Assembly: GCA_015492495.1 (NCBI GenBank)
Contig: WGEY01000013.1
Span: 1-35,211 of the forward strand
Source: Deltaproteobacteria bacterium
GTDB lineage: Bacteria > Desulfobacterota > GWC2-55-46 > DRQE01
DNA length: 35,211 nucleotides
Direction: 5' to 3'
How positions within the stretch are numbered: position 1 is the first letter of the stretch; each line of letters starts with the position of its first letter. Below the pieces are notes generated by a model. It was not told the DNA's origin. It saw only the letters and a list, made by a program, of their open reading frames with translations, and searched no databases. Shown one piece after another: positions 1-8,039 of this stretch. Position numbers and translations under genes: made by a program.

Positions 1-2009
1 CCCCAGAAGTGTTCCTCGCCCCCCTTCCCACCGGTGCCGTCCTCCTTCAGTATCTTTATGGCATTGTTGAGCTCGAGATGGCTTCCAAGGAGCACCAGGA
101 GGTCGCCGGCCTGCACCTTGAAGTCCCCGTTGGGGTTCATGACGGCCTTGCCCTTTCTTATGACCGCCATGACAGTGGCCCCGCCGGTTCTCCTCCTTAT
201 GTCGAGCTCACCGAGCGTCTTTCCGTCCGCGCGGCTGCCCCTTTCCACGTAATACGTGTCCATGACGCTCGTTTCGAGTATGGATGCAAGGCGGGCTAGC
301 CTCTCGACACTCAGGGAGGGGCTCCGGAACATGGCGTAGCCCTCCTGGCGTACGAGGTCGATCTGGTTCTGTATGATGTTGCCGGGGACCCTGTACTCCT
401 TGAGGACACGCGCGAATATCTCGACAGATGTCTCGAACTCTTCGGGGATGACCTGTGTCGCCCCGAGGCGATAAAGATCTTCCACCTCGTCCAGGTAATG
501 CGTCCTGACGATAATCGAAATCGTGGGATTGAGGTCCCTCGACGCCTTGACCGCCCTCCTCGTCGCCACCGGGTCGGTTATGCCTACCACTATTACCCTG
601 GCCTTTTCAACCCCCATCCTCTTCAGTATCTCCGGGTGGCTCGCATCGCCGAAGTACGCCTTGTGCCCCTCTTCCCTCGCACGCTGGACCCTCTCGACGT
701 TTATGTCCACGACGAGATGCTCTATGCCGGTCTCCTTAAGCACCCTGGCGAGGTTCCGTCCGTTGAGCCCGTAGCCCACGATGATCACGTGATCGGTGAG
801 GTGGGTATGAGGAACGGCCTCGCCGGTGGCCACCCTGGTTCCGAGGCGGCGGCCGAGGAAGTTGGCCACACCGGCCGACCAGTTGAAGATAAAGGGCGTA
901 AGGGCCATGGTTATTATGGATACGGCGAGGATAAGCTGGTAGAGGTCATGCGGGAGGAACCCGAAGCCCTCGCCCATCTTGATGAGTATGAAGGAGAACT
1001 CCCCTATCTGGGCGAGGTTGAGCCCCACTATTATGGACAGGCGGAGCGGATATCTCAGTATACGGCCTGCCAGAACGAGGACAACGGTCTTTACGAGCAG
1101 TATGCCCATGGTGAGCAGGCACAGCAGCAACAGGTTCGAGATGAAGAAGTTGAGCTCGAGGAGCATCCCTATGGATACGAAGAAGAGCGAGCTGAAGGTG
1201 TCCTTGAACGGGAGGACCTCCGCCACTATCTGATGGGAATACTCTGATTCGGATATTACAAGCCCTGCGATGAACGCCCCCATGGCCAGCGACAGCCCCA
1301 CCAGCGAGGAGGCCCAGGCCGTGCCCAGGCATACGAGCACGATGGTGAGGATGAAGATTTCCCTGTTTCTGAGCTTTACGACCTCGTTGAAGAGCCTCGG
1401 CACTATGTACGAGGTGGTGGCCATTATGGCGAATATAGCCAGCGCGGCTATGCCCAGGTCCCTTACCACCGAGGCGCCGGAAAGCCCGCCTTCCCCTGCA
1501 ATGCCCTGTATGACCATGACCATCCAGACGATGCTGATGTCCTGGAAGAGCAGAATGCCAACCGAGAGGTTGCCGTGGGCGGAACGCAGGTCGCCCCGGT
1601 CGGCGAGCAGCTTGAAGACTATGGCCGAGGATGACATGGAAACAATGAAACCGAGAAGAAGCGCCACCTCGAAGGACTGTCCCGCAAGGGTCATGAAGAG
1701 CCAGACGAAAAGGGTCGTGAGCCCTATCTGGAGCCCCCCGCCCAGCATGACCTCGCGCTTTATGCCGAGCATTCTCTTTACCGAGAACTCCAGGCCGATG
1801 GTGAAGAGCAGAAGCACGATCCCTATATGGGCCAGCACCTCGACGGTCTCGGTCTCGGTCACGAGCCCGAATCCCTGCGGGCCGATGATCATTCCCGACA
1901 CGAAGAAGCCCACGATAGTGGGAAGCCCGAGCCTCGCAAGGCCGATGCTCAGGGGAACGGAGATCCCCAGAAGGATCAACATGTCTCTCAGTAACGGGAT
2001 GCTTTCCAC
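1..2009 (-). CDS. CPA2 (Kef-type) cation:proton antiporter with RCK domains, 3' end off the window
   Basis: Monovalent cation:proton antiporter of the CPA2/KefB type, an inner-membrane exchanger that moves K+ or Na+ against H+. The first ~390 residues are a hydrophobic Na/H-exchanger domain of many membrane segments. A Rossmann RCK_N (TrkA-N) domain starts near residue 403 with the nucleotide-binding glycines GYGLNG, and an RCK_C domain follows at about 575-650. 669 residues are visible and, from family length, only a short C-terminal tail should be missing. I chose the GTG at 2009 because GGAGGA lies 9 nt upstream; the ATG at 1982 would trim the first helix. It follows the TrkA-type gene by 75 nt and is probably the last gene of the potassium operon. 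The transported ion cannot be read from the sequence. Confidence 0.9.
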   Translation of the reverse strand, partial: MESIPLLRDMLILLGISVPLSIGLARLGLPTIVGFFVSGMIIGPQGFGLVTETETVEVLAHIGIVLLLFTIGLEFSVKRMLGIKREVMLGGGLQIGLTTLFVWLFMTLAGQSFEVALLLGFIVSMSSSAIVFKLLADRGDLRSAHGNLSVGILLFQDISIVWMVMVIQGIAGEGGLSGASVVRDLGIAALAIFAIMATTSYIVPRLFNEVVKLRNREIFILTIVLVCLGTAWASSLVGLSLAMGAFIAGLVISESEYSHQIVAEVLPFKDTFSSLFFVSIGMLLELNFFISNLLLLCLLTMGILLVKTVVLVLAGRILRYPLRLSIIVGLNLAQIGEFSFILIKMGEGFGFLPHDLYQLILAVSIITMALTPFIFNWSAGVANFLGRRLGTRVATGEAVPHTHLTDHVIIVGYGLNGRNLARVLKETGIEHLVVDINVERVQRAREEGHKAYFGDASHPEILKRMGVEKARVIVVGITDPVATRRAVKASRDLNPTISIIVRTHYLDEVEDLYRLGATQVIPEEFETSVEIFARVLKEYRVPGNIIQNQIDLVRQEGYAMFRSPSLSVERLARLASILETSVMDTYYVERGSRADGKTLGELDIRRRTGGATVMAVIRKGKAVMNPNGDFKVQAGDLLVLLGSHLELNNAIKILKEDGTGGKGGEEHFW

Positions 2010-2084
2010 CTGACAGGCTCCTCCGTAGCGGAAAGGTGCTTAATGAAACGCGGGAACAGAGACCTTTTTCAGAAGAAAAAACGA

Positions 2085-2732
2085 CTAACCGAAGATCTCG
2101 GTCAGCGTTTCGAGGGTCTTTTCCTCGCACAGTATGTTGAGGTGATCCCCCTCGAGAACCTTGAAGCCGCTCTTGGGGATGAAGAACTCCTCACCCCGCT
2201 GCACGACCACCGGCAGGCAGTCCTCCGGAAGGTCAAGGTCGTCTATGTGTTTTCCTATGTGTTCCTTCTTGTGGATGATGGTGGTGAAGACCCTTATGGA
2301 GCCGCCGACGAGCGTCGATACCTCCAGCGCATGCAGCTTCCGGGCCATGTCGGCTATGTGCTTTGCCGTGGCCACCTTGGGGTTGATCACCTCCTGTATG
2401 CCGAGTGTGCGGCATACGTTGTTGAACTCCGGGTCATCGAGCCTCACGAGGACCCTTTTTACCCCGTACTCCATGGCGACGAGTGCGATTATTATGTTCT
2501 CATGGTCACCGTCGGTCAGTGACAGGACCATGTCGGCCTTGTCGACCTCCGCCTTCTCGAGCATGTCGGGCCTCGTTGCATCACCGCAGAGCACCATCAC
2601 ATCGAGCTCGTTCGCAAGCATCTCGCAGACGTCCTGGCTTTCATCGATGACGATGACGTCATGGCCGGCGTTCACGAGGCTTTCCGCCACGAGGCGCCCG
2701 ATATCTCCTCCCCCGGCTATGATTACTCTCAT
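2085..2732 (-). CDS. trkA: TrkA/KtrA-type potassium uptake regulator (RCK protein)
   Basis: Cytoplasmic nucleotide-binding subunit that gates the TrkH channel. The 215 residues form one RCK_N Rossmann domain (residues 1-120; motif GGGDIG at 7-12, acidic residue after the second strand in VIVIDES) and one RCK_C domain (about 135-215). E. coli TrkA is about twice as long with two such units, so this half-size protein resembles KtrA and would assemble as a ring of single units. It starts 12 nt after the trkH stop on the same strand, so the two are almost certainly co-transcribed. The start is the only ATG that keeps the first Rossmann strand (MRVIIAGGG). Assignment to the family is firm; which nucleotide controls it (NAD(H), ATP/ADP) is not visible. 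Confidence 0.93.
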   Translation of the reverse strand: MRVIIAGGGDIGRLVAESLVNAGHDVIVIDESQDVCEMLANELDVMVLCGDATRPDMLEKAEVDKADMVLSLTDGDHENIIIALVAMEYGVKRVLVRLDDPEFNNVCRTLGIQEVINPKVATAKHIADMARKLHALEVSTLVGGSIRVFTTIIHKKEHIGKHIDDLDLPEDCLPVVVQRGEEFFIPKSGFKVLEGDHLNILCEEKTLETLTEIFG

Positions 2733-2744
2733 GTTACGCTCCTT

Positions 2745-4190
2745 TTAGGGTTTGCGCAGCATCCTGCTGTTGGCCGCGGCTCCGAAGGAGTAACCCCAGA
2801 CAAAGAGCGGCAGGAACTCGAGCCTCCCGGCCCACATCATGAGTATGAACAGCACCTTCAGCTGGACCGGAAGTTCGGGTGATACTATGCCCGATGAAAG
2901 CCCCACCGTGGACGCCGCCGATGTCACTTCGAATATGCTCTCCAAGGGTCCGTAGCCGTGCCATACCAGTATCAGGCCGGCTACGAAGATACAGACGAGG
3001 TAGAGTGTTATGACGTAGGATATGCCGACGAGCTCTTCCTTGGCTTCTTCGGAGACCCTGAGATGCGGCGGCAGCACCCTTTCCCTAGGATAGAGCCTGG
3101 AGGTGAGAAATCCAACGAGCCCCTTGTAGAGCTGAATGATGCGGTGAAGCTTGATTCCCCCGGCGGTCGAGCCCATCGATCCGCCGACGAGCATGGATAC
3201 CACGAGCACCATCATGGCGGCCTCGGAGAGATCCGCCGGGACGTTGTGCAGGTAGAAACCGGTTGTTGTCTGCGCGGAGGCGGCCAGAAAGAGGCCGTTC
3301 AGCCATCGTCCCTTGCCGGTGAGCCCTGCGCCGGCGAGTACACCGGCTGCCGCTATCATGACGAGGAGCAGGCGTGTCTGCGGATTTTTTATCATGCCCA
3401 GCAAGGCGTCCTTCCATGTTTTGCTCGCCTTCCACACCCGGTAATGGCTGACGAAGTTCGTGGCACCGAGGACCATTATCACCAGGAACGGAACGAAGGC
3501 CCTTGCGCCGGGCAGTATCCCGGCGCTCCCGGTCCGGGAGGCGAAGCCGCCGGTAGATATGCCGGCGAGAGTGTAGCAGACGGCGTCAAAGGGTTTTATG
3601 CCGAAGATACTGAAGAGCAGGATGCCGAAGGCCGTAAACAGGAGATAGGTTATTATGATCACATGGAGGTGCTTGGCTATGCGTGGAGCGACCTTCTCCT
3701 TGCCGGTCTCCTTTAGGAGCGTCACTGCGGGTCTGCCAGAGATTATGAAGAGGCTCACCGTTATGGCCACGAAGCCGAGCCCGCCGAGCCACTGTTGCAA
3801 CGCCCTTGAAAATAGCAGGGAGCGGGGGGCTGTTCCTACGTCGATCATGCTGAACCCGGTGGTCGTAAAGCCGCTCATGGCCTCGAACCAGGCGTCCATT
3901 AAAGAGAGGTCGCCGAAGAAGAAAAACGGTACGGCCCCCACAAGGCTTGCGATGAGAAAAGAAAGCGATGCTATGGAGGCTACCTCCGCGCCTGTTACGT
4001 CCTTCTCGGGGACCCTCCGCGAAAGGAACAGGCCCGCACCCGCCACAACAAGCCCGAAGACCGTATGAAAGACGAAGTGTCCCTCCCCGAGCAGTATGAT
4101 GACCGCGGCATTGAGAAGCAAGGATCCGCCGAGTACGACAAGCACGCCCCCTATGTACTTGGATATAACCCTGTAGCGTATTACACTCAC
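2745..4190 (-). CDS. trkH: TrkH-family potassium channel/transporter subunit
   Basis: Inner-membrane K+ uptake protein of 481 residues, the usual TrkH length. It has the four pore-loop repeats of the SKT superfamily, each with the selectivity-filter glycine: GFTTTGFSM, GISTGGFAS, AQTTTGFYL and ASTVGLSSG, in that order. The start is a GTG whose GTGA overlaps the TGA stop of the upstream small gene by 4 nt, which implies translational coupling. The RCK protein encoded next door is its expected cytoplasmic partner. With the antiporter further downstream, the operon holds both an uptake route and a likely efflux route for monovalent cations. Confidence 0.95.
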   Translation of the reverse strand: MSVIRYRVISKYIGGVLVVLGGSLLLNAAVIILLGEGHFVFHTVFGLVVAGAGLFLSRRVPEKDVTGAEVASIASLSFLIASLVGAVPFFFFGDLSLMDAWFEAMSGFTTTGFSMIDVGTAPRSLLFSRALQQWLGGLGFVAITVSLFIISGRPAVTLLKETGKEKVAPRIAKHLHVIIITYLLFTAFGILLFSIFGIKPFDAVCYTLAGISTGGFASRTGSAGILPGARAFVPFLVIMVLGATNFVSHYRVWKASKTWKDALLGMIKNPQTRLLLVMIAAAGVLAGAGLTGKGRWLNGLFLAASAQTTTGFYLHNVPADLSEAAMMVLVVSMLVGGSMGSTAGGIKLHRIIQLYKGLVGFLTSRLYPRERVLPPHLRVSEEAKEELVGISYVITLYLVCIFVAGLILVWHGYGPLESIFEVTSAASTVGLSSGIVSPELPVQLKVLFILMMWAGRLEFLPLFVWGYSFGAAANSRMLRKP

Positions 4191-4663
4191 TCTTTGGGTT
4201 CTTTTGGCGCCTCTTTTTCAGGTTCGGTCGTTTCTTCCGGCGCTTCTTCGGTCCGGCCTTCTTCCGAGGGCTCTTCCTTCTCCCCGGCCTCCGCAGGCGC
4301 CTCTTCCGGGGCCGGCTGCTCCGAGGGCCTGGCTGCTATCCTTTTCTTGACCCGTTCAATCTCCTCCTCGATCTTCGCCGTCTCCTCCTCCACCTTCTTT
4401 ATATCCTCGACGAGCTTCATCACCTCGGGCTTGGAGAGCGGATTCTCATAGGGTGGCTTCGCCAGGTCGTAGACGATGCCCCCCAGCTCGGTGAAGAGCT
4501 TTTCGGCCTTTTTGTGTGTTGTATAGGCCTTGTAGCGCAGCTTGCTCGTCTTTGCCACCTCCTCGCTCTTCTCTGCGGCAACCTTGGCCCCGCCCTTTAC
4601 GGCCTCCCAGCCCTCATGGGCCGCCTTCTTGAGTTCCTCTCTGACTCTGTCCCAGAATGCCAT
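4187..4663 (-). CDS. small charged helical protein of unknown function
   Basis: Not recognised. The 158-residue protein has an N-terminal amphipathic helical part (starts MAFWDRVREELKKAA), a predicted coiled coil of Glu/Lys heptads at about residues 80-115, and a low-complexity acidic tail rich in Pro, Glu, Ala and Lys (about 116-158). There is no signal peptide and no membrane segment, so it should be cytosolic. The ATG at 4663 is chosen because AAGGAGG lies just upstream; the open frame extends 32 codons further but into the promoter. It is the first gene of the potassium operon and overlaps trkH by 4 nt, which suggests it is made together with the transporter, possibly as an accessory or regulatory protein. 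That role is inference from position only. Confidence 0.8.
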   Translation of the reverse strand: MAFWDRVREELKKAAHEGWEAVKGGAKVAAEKSEEVAKTSKLRYKAYTTHKKAEKLFTELGGIVYDLAKPPYENPLSKPEVMKLVEDIKKVEEETAKIEEEIERVKKRIAARPSEQPAPEEAPAEAGEKEEPSEEGRTEEAPEETTEPEKEAPKEPKE

Positions 4664-4699
4664 CGCTCTCCTCCTTGTGTCTTTTTTTCTTATACATCG

Positions 4700-4728
4700 A
4701 TAATATAGGTAGCCTATGTGTCTGTCAA
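4700..4728 (-). promoter_or_regulatory. sigma70-type promoter of the potassium operon
   Basis: On the minus strand a consensus -35 TTGACA (4728-4723) is followed by a 17-bp spacer and TATTAT (4705-4700). This would start transcription near 4693, about 30 nt before the start codon of the small helical protein, and drive it with trkH, trkA and the antiporter gene. Confidence 0.7.
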
Positions 4729-4808
4729 GGTCTAAGAGGGGCCGTATGCGGCCTGGCATCTTCAGTGTGTCAGAGGCCGTACATACAGCCGGGAGCTTCG
4801 ATAAAGGC

Positions 4809-4837
4809 TTTACAAGAAATGTGTTTGAAAGTATACT
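4809..4837 (+). promoter_or_regulatory. sigma70-type promoter of folD-metV
   Basis: TTTACA (4809-4814), a 17-bp spacer and TATACT (4832-4837). Initiation near 4844 would fall inside the palindromic repeat that begins at 4839, so the folD leader would be made almost entirely of that repeat. Confidence 0.6.
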
Positions 4838-4838
4838 A

Positions 4839-4910
4839 AAGGAAACCCTGATTAATCCGTCATTGCGCAGCGAAGCAATGACGAGACAGGCAGTAAATCA
4901 GGGCTTCCTT
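4839..4910. repeat. 72-bp nested palindromic repeat (REP/MITE-like) in the folD leader
   Basis: Outer imperfect inverted arms 4839-4854 (AAGGAAACCCTGATTA) and 4894-4910 (TAAATCAGGGCTTCCTT) enclose a perfect 9-bp inner stem, CGTCATTGC (4858-4866) and GCAATGACG (4875-4883). From memory, similar sequence built around GTCATTGCG...GAAGCAATGAC is dispersed in many Desulfobacterota and Nitrospirota genomes, which fits a REP or MITE-like element. Only one copy is present here. It lies exactly between the -10 box and the folD start codon. Confidence 0.65.
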
Positions 4911-4918
4911 AAATAATT

Positions 4919-5782
4919 ATGGCTGAAATAATAGACGGAAAGGCTGTCGCCCGGGAGGTAAGGGAGGCGGTCAAGAACGAGGTGGAGAAGCTTGGCAGGG
5001 AGAGGGGGCTTGTCCCCGGGCTCTCCGTGGTGCTAGTCGGCGAGGACCCTGCCTCGCAGGTGTATGTGAGGAACAAGGGCAAGGCCTGCGAGAAGACGGG
5101 TATCCGCTCTGTGCAGCACACCCTGCCCGAAGACACCACGCAGGAGAGGCTCCTGGGGCTCATAGAGGAGCTGAACAACGACCCTTCGGTGCACGGTATC
5201 CTCGTGCAGCTGCCGCTCCCGCCGCATATAGACGAGCACTCCGTAATAGAGGCCATCTCTCCGGAAAAGGACGTGGACGGGTTCCATCCGTTCAACGTGG
5301 GAAGGCTCGTGGTGGGAAGGCCGGCCTTCAGGCCCTGTACGCCAGCCGGGATCATGAGGCTTTTGGACTCCACGGGCATCGACCTCACGGGCAAGGAGGC
5401 CGTGGTGGTGGGCAGGTCTAATATAGTCGGCAAGCCGGTGGCCTTCATGCTTCTTGAGCGCAACTCCACGGTCACCATATGTCACTCAAGGACAGAGGAC
5501 CTGCCCGAAAAGATAGCCAGGGCGGACGTACTCATAGGGGCCGTTGGAAGGCCGGAGATGATAAAGGGCGAGTGGATAAAGCCCGGGGCCGTGGTGGTGG
5601 ACGTGGGCATAAACCGTGTCCCTGAAAGGGGCCTCGTGGGTGATGTGGAGTTCGAGAGCGCAGCCAGAAGGGCTTCCTGGATAACGCCGGTGCCGGGCGG
5701 GGTAGGGCCCATGACGATAGCGATGCTCCTCCGGAATACGGTCGAAGCGGCAAAGAGGGCGGCCGACGGGTCGGGTGCATGA
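4919..5782 (+). CDS. folD: bifunctional methylenetetrahydrofolate dehydrogenase/cyclohydrolase FolD
   Basis: Cytosolic enzyme that interconverts 5,10-methylene-, 5,10-methenyl- and 10-formyl-tetrahydrofolate with NAD(P). The 287-residue length is normal. The catalytic-domain signature around [15 protein letters not shown] (includes the active-site Lys of the YxxxK pattern), the [10 protein letters not shown] segment, the DVDGFHP motif and the NAD(P)-domain [12 protein letters not shown] are all intact, and the C-terminal [11 protein letters not shown] loop is present. No clear Shine-Dalgarno precedes the ATG; the space is occupied by the palindromic repeat. The stop overlaps metV by 4 nt, which pairs the enzyme with a methylene-THF reductase subunit. 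Confidence 0.97.
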   Translation: MAEIIDGKAVAREVREAVKNEVEKLGRERGLVPGLSVVLVGEDPASQVYVRNKGKACEKTGIRSVQHTLPEDTTQERLLGLIEELNNDPSVHGILVQLPLPPHIDEHSVIEAISPEKDVDGFHPFNVGRLVVGRPAFRPCTPAGIMRLLDSTGIDLTGKEAVVVGRSNIVGKPVAFMLLERNSTVTICHSRTEDLPEKIARADVLIGAVGRPEMIKGEWIKPGAVVVDVGINRVPERGLVGDVEFESAARRASWITPVPGGVGPMTIAMLLRNTVEAAKRAADGSGA

Positions 5783-6432
5783 TCATTACAAAGAAAAAGA
5801 GCGTGGATTCCGTACTCAAGAGCCTTGAAGGGGTCCGGGACAAAAGGATATATCTCTTCGGCTGCAACTCCTGCGCGGAGCAGTGCAAGACCGGCGGACC
5901 GCAGGAGCTTACGGAGATGGCCCGTACGCTCGAGGACAACGGCTTCGAGGTCATCGGCAGCTCGCTTGTCGACGAGACCTGCTATAACCAGCTCGTAAGG
6001 AGGGAGTTCCGCAGGAAGGAGGAGATCAGAAGGGCCGATGCGATAGTGGTGCTCGCCTGCGGAGCCGGGGTGAAGACCGTCGCATCCAATGCGGACGCAT
6101 CCCAGCCGGTCTTTCCGGCACTCGACACGCTGTTCCTTGCAAGCGTGGAGAGGTACGGCAGGTTCTTCGAGGGGTGCTCTCTGTGCGGTGAGTGCGTACT
6201 TGACCGTACCGGCGGCATATGCCCGCACACCGAGTGTCCAAAGGGGCTGTTGAACGGCCCGTGCGGCGGGGTTGTCGGCGGTATGTGCGAGGTGGATACG
6301 TCAAACGAGTGCGCATGGGTGAGGATATTCAAGCGGCTTGAAAAGCAGAACAGGCTCGATGTGATGAAGAGGTTCTCGCCGCCCAAGGACCACTCCGGTT
6401 CGCTGCGTCCGAGAAACGTATGCCTTAGATGA
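5779..6432 (+). CDS. metV: MetV-type methylenetetrahydrofolate reductase partner (MTHFR C-terminal domain protein)
   Basis: Member of the MTHFR C-terminal (MetV) family, the small cysteine-rich subunit found with MetF in Wood-Ljungdahl methylene-THF reductases. It has 217 residues. Cysteines are grouped as C29-x2-C32-x3-C36 (GCNSCAEQC) and in a C-terminal cluster at about 133-175 ([29 protein letters not shown]), suggesting bound metal or Fe-S clusters. It starts inside the folD stop (ATGA overlap), so the two are translationally coupled. In many genomes metF follows metV; here the next gene is unrelated, so a MetF partner would have to be elsewhere. The family call is firm; the electron donor and partner are not visible. 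Confidence 0.88.
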   Translation: MIITKKKSVDSVLKSLEGVRDKRIYLFGCNSCAEQCKTGGPQELTEMARTLEDNGFEVIGSSLVDETCYNQLVRREFRRKEEIRRADAIVVLACGAGVKTVASNADASQPVFPALDTLFLASVERYGRFFEGCSLCGECVLDRTGGICPHTECPKGLLNGPCGGVVGGMCEVDTSNECAWVRIFKRLEKQNRLDVMKRFSPPKDHSGSLRPRNVCLR

Positions 6433-6516
6433 GACCCCTCACGCCCCACCTTCCTTAGTGTGCAAAAGAAGACCCTTGTATCAGCACGCCCCCGTGATGC
6501 ATGTTCAACGGGAAAG

Positions 6517-7593
6517 ATGAACACGGCTTTTCTCTACTCCGAAAAGTTTTCCGACTTCTCCTATGGGGTCGATCACCCCATGAGGCCGTTGAGGCTAAGG
6601 CTCACTTACGAGCTCATCAGGGGCTGCGGGCTCTTAGACCTGCCCGGCGCCTCTGTTGTCCGGGCCAGAAGGGCCACGGACGAAGAGCTTCTTCTCTTTC
6701 ACACACACGAATACATAAGGATATTAAAAGAGGCTGATTCCGGTGCCGTACCCGAAGGCGGGGCGGCCTTCGGGCTCGGTTACGGGGACAACCCGGCGTT
6801 CAGAGGGGTCTTCGAGTGGTCGAGTTACTCCGCCGGCGCATCTGTACAGGCCGCGGGGCTCGTTGCAGGCGGCAAGGCGGAGGTGGCCTTCAACATCGCA
6901 GGAGGGCTCCATCACGTGATGCCTGACAGGGCGAGCGGCTTCTGCTACCTGAATGATCCGGTGATAGCCATAAAGCACCTCACGGGCCTGGGTAAGCGGG
7001 TGGCCTACGTGGACATAGACGCACATCACGGCGACGGGGTTGAAGCGGCCTTCTACTCGACGGACACGGTCCTTACGGTCTCGCTGCACGAAAGCGGACA
7101 TTACCTCTTCCCCGGCACGGGCTTCCCGCACAACATGGGAGAAGGCAGGGGCAGGGGGTACGCCGTAAACCTGCCTTTTCCGCCCGGAACCGGCGATACC
7201 GTCTTTCTGAGGGGCTTCGAGGAGATAGTGCCGCCCTTCATAGAGGCGTTCAGGCCCGATATACTCGTTACACAGCTCGGCGTCGATACATTCAGGACCG
7301 ATCCCATAACGCACCTGAACCTTACGACAAACGGCTTCGAGGCGATGGTCGCAAGGTTCCGGTCCTTCGGCCTTCCATGGGTTGCACTGGGCGGGGGCGG
7401 CTACGACATGGACAATGTGAAGAGGGCGTGGACACTCGCCTGGGCTGTGATGAACGGTGCTGAGGTGCCGGAGGGTATCAGGGACGAACCACCGGAATCC
7501 AGCGTGGCGGAGGACGAAAGGTTGTGGAGCGTCGTGGAAGATGATGTAAGGTTCCTGAAAGAGGAGGTCTTGGAAATCGTCAAGGCTGAGTAA
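6517..7593 (+). CDS. class I histone-deacetylase-fold hydrolase (AcuC/HDLP-like)
   Basis: Zinc-dependent deacetylase of the arginase/HDAC fold, presumably acting on acetyl-lysine or an acetylated small molecule in the cytosol. From the ATG at 6517 it has 358 residues. The charge-relay His pair is H132-H133 (GGLHHVMPD). Zinc ligands fit D168 and H170 (DIDAHHGDG) and D262 (DTFRTDP), and the transition-state Tyr is Y296 (GGGGYD). All catalytic residues are present. A GTG at 6460 in frame would add 19 residues, but the family usually begins near NTAFLYSEKF. The gene stands alone, with no acs or acuA nearby, so acetyl-CoA synthetase control is only a guess. Confidence 0.9.
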   Translation: MNTAFLYSEKFSDFSYGVDHPMRPLRLRLTYELIRGCGLLDLPGASVVRARRATDEELLLFHTHEYIRILKEADSGAVPEGGAAFGLGYGDNPAFRGVFEWSSYSAGASVQAAGLVAGGKAEVAFNIAGGLHHVMPDRASGFCYLNDPVIAIKHLTGLGKRVAYVDIDAHHGDGVEAAFYSTDTVLTVSLHESGHYLFPGTGFPHNMGEGRGRGYAVNLPFPPGTGDTVFLRGFEEIVPPFIEAFRPDILVTQLGVDTFRTDPITHLNLTTNGFEAMVARFRSFGLPWVALGGGGYDMDNVKRAWTLAWAVMNGAEVPEGIRDEPPESSVAEDERLWSVVEDDVRFLKEEVLEIVKAE

Positions 7594-7603
7594 GGAAGGA
7601 GGG

Positions 7604-7660
7604 GCAGACGGGGTTGAACACGGCTGCATGCTGCTATGATGCGTTTTCAACCCCGTCTGC
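7604..7660. repeat. perfect 15-bp inverted repeat after the deacetylase gene
   Basis: GCAGACGGGGTTGAA (7604-7618) is repeated exactly in inverted form at 7646-7660, with a 27-nt loop. It begins 10 nt after the stop codon. As RNA it would form a strong hairpin, but no U-tract follows, so it is either a non-canonical terminator, an mRNA-end stabiliser or a REP-like element. Confidence 0.6.
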
Positions 7661-7900
7661 CGGGCGGAAGAAGCCTGGCTCCGATGAAGCCGAATTTATT
7701 AAATGTATCTGCCCTGCCCCCGGACCGGTCTGCGGGGCTTTAAAGAGGCAACGCCCCGTACCGGCGTATTGCATCTGATTATTTTATCGGAAGGCCCGGG
7801 AAAAACTTTAGAAGAATTTTTTTGACCGTGTCCGGACCTGCCGCGCAAGGCCGCAACAACACATATGTGTGTCATCACCCCGAGGCACATTACAAATACA
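7661..7900. other. non-coding stretch with hairpins
   Basis: No convincing gene is present. A GC-rich hairpin CGGGGC (7733-7738)/GCCCCG (7753-7758) is flanked by CCGG on both sides, and a T7 run lies near 7816-7823. These could belong to a short RNA or leader, but I recognise no known family and see no clear promoter within it. Confidence 0.35.
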
Positions 7901-7924
7901 GTGTTTATCGATGTTACAAAGTTA

Positions 7925-7978
7925 TGCTATACTCTTAACAGTATATTTTATGGCGGTACAGAACACTACATATATGTA
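7925..7978 (+). promoter_or_regulatory. extended -10 promoter and palindromic operator-like sites of the XRE gene
   Basis: TGC followed by TATACT (7925-7933) is an extended -10 element; the -35 (TTATCG near 7905) is weak. Just downstream is a perfect 12-bp palindrome TACATATATGTA (7967-7978), followed by related ACATGTA and ACATGT words near 7996-8020. Such symmetric AT-rich words in front of a helix-turn-helix gene suggest autoregulation. Confidence 0.4.
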
Positions 7979-8039
7979 TTGTACATCCTACCCAAACATG
8001 TATAGTCGGGTGCAACATGTGGCAAAGGGGGCGCAAGAC

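Noticed and set aside
5779-6432. Selenoprotein in the window (in-frame TGA as Sec)
   Set aside because: selC is present, but no gene here has a family continuation across an in-frame TGA; the only interrupted gene (24800-25485) is a frameshift, not a stop read-through.
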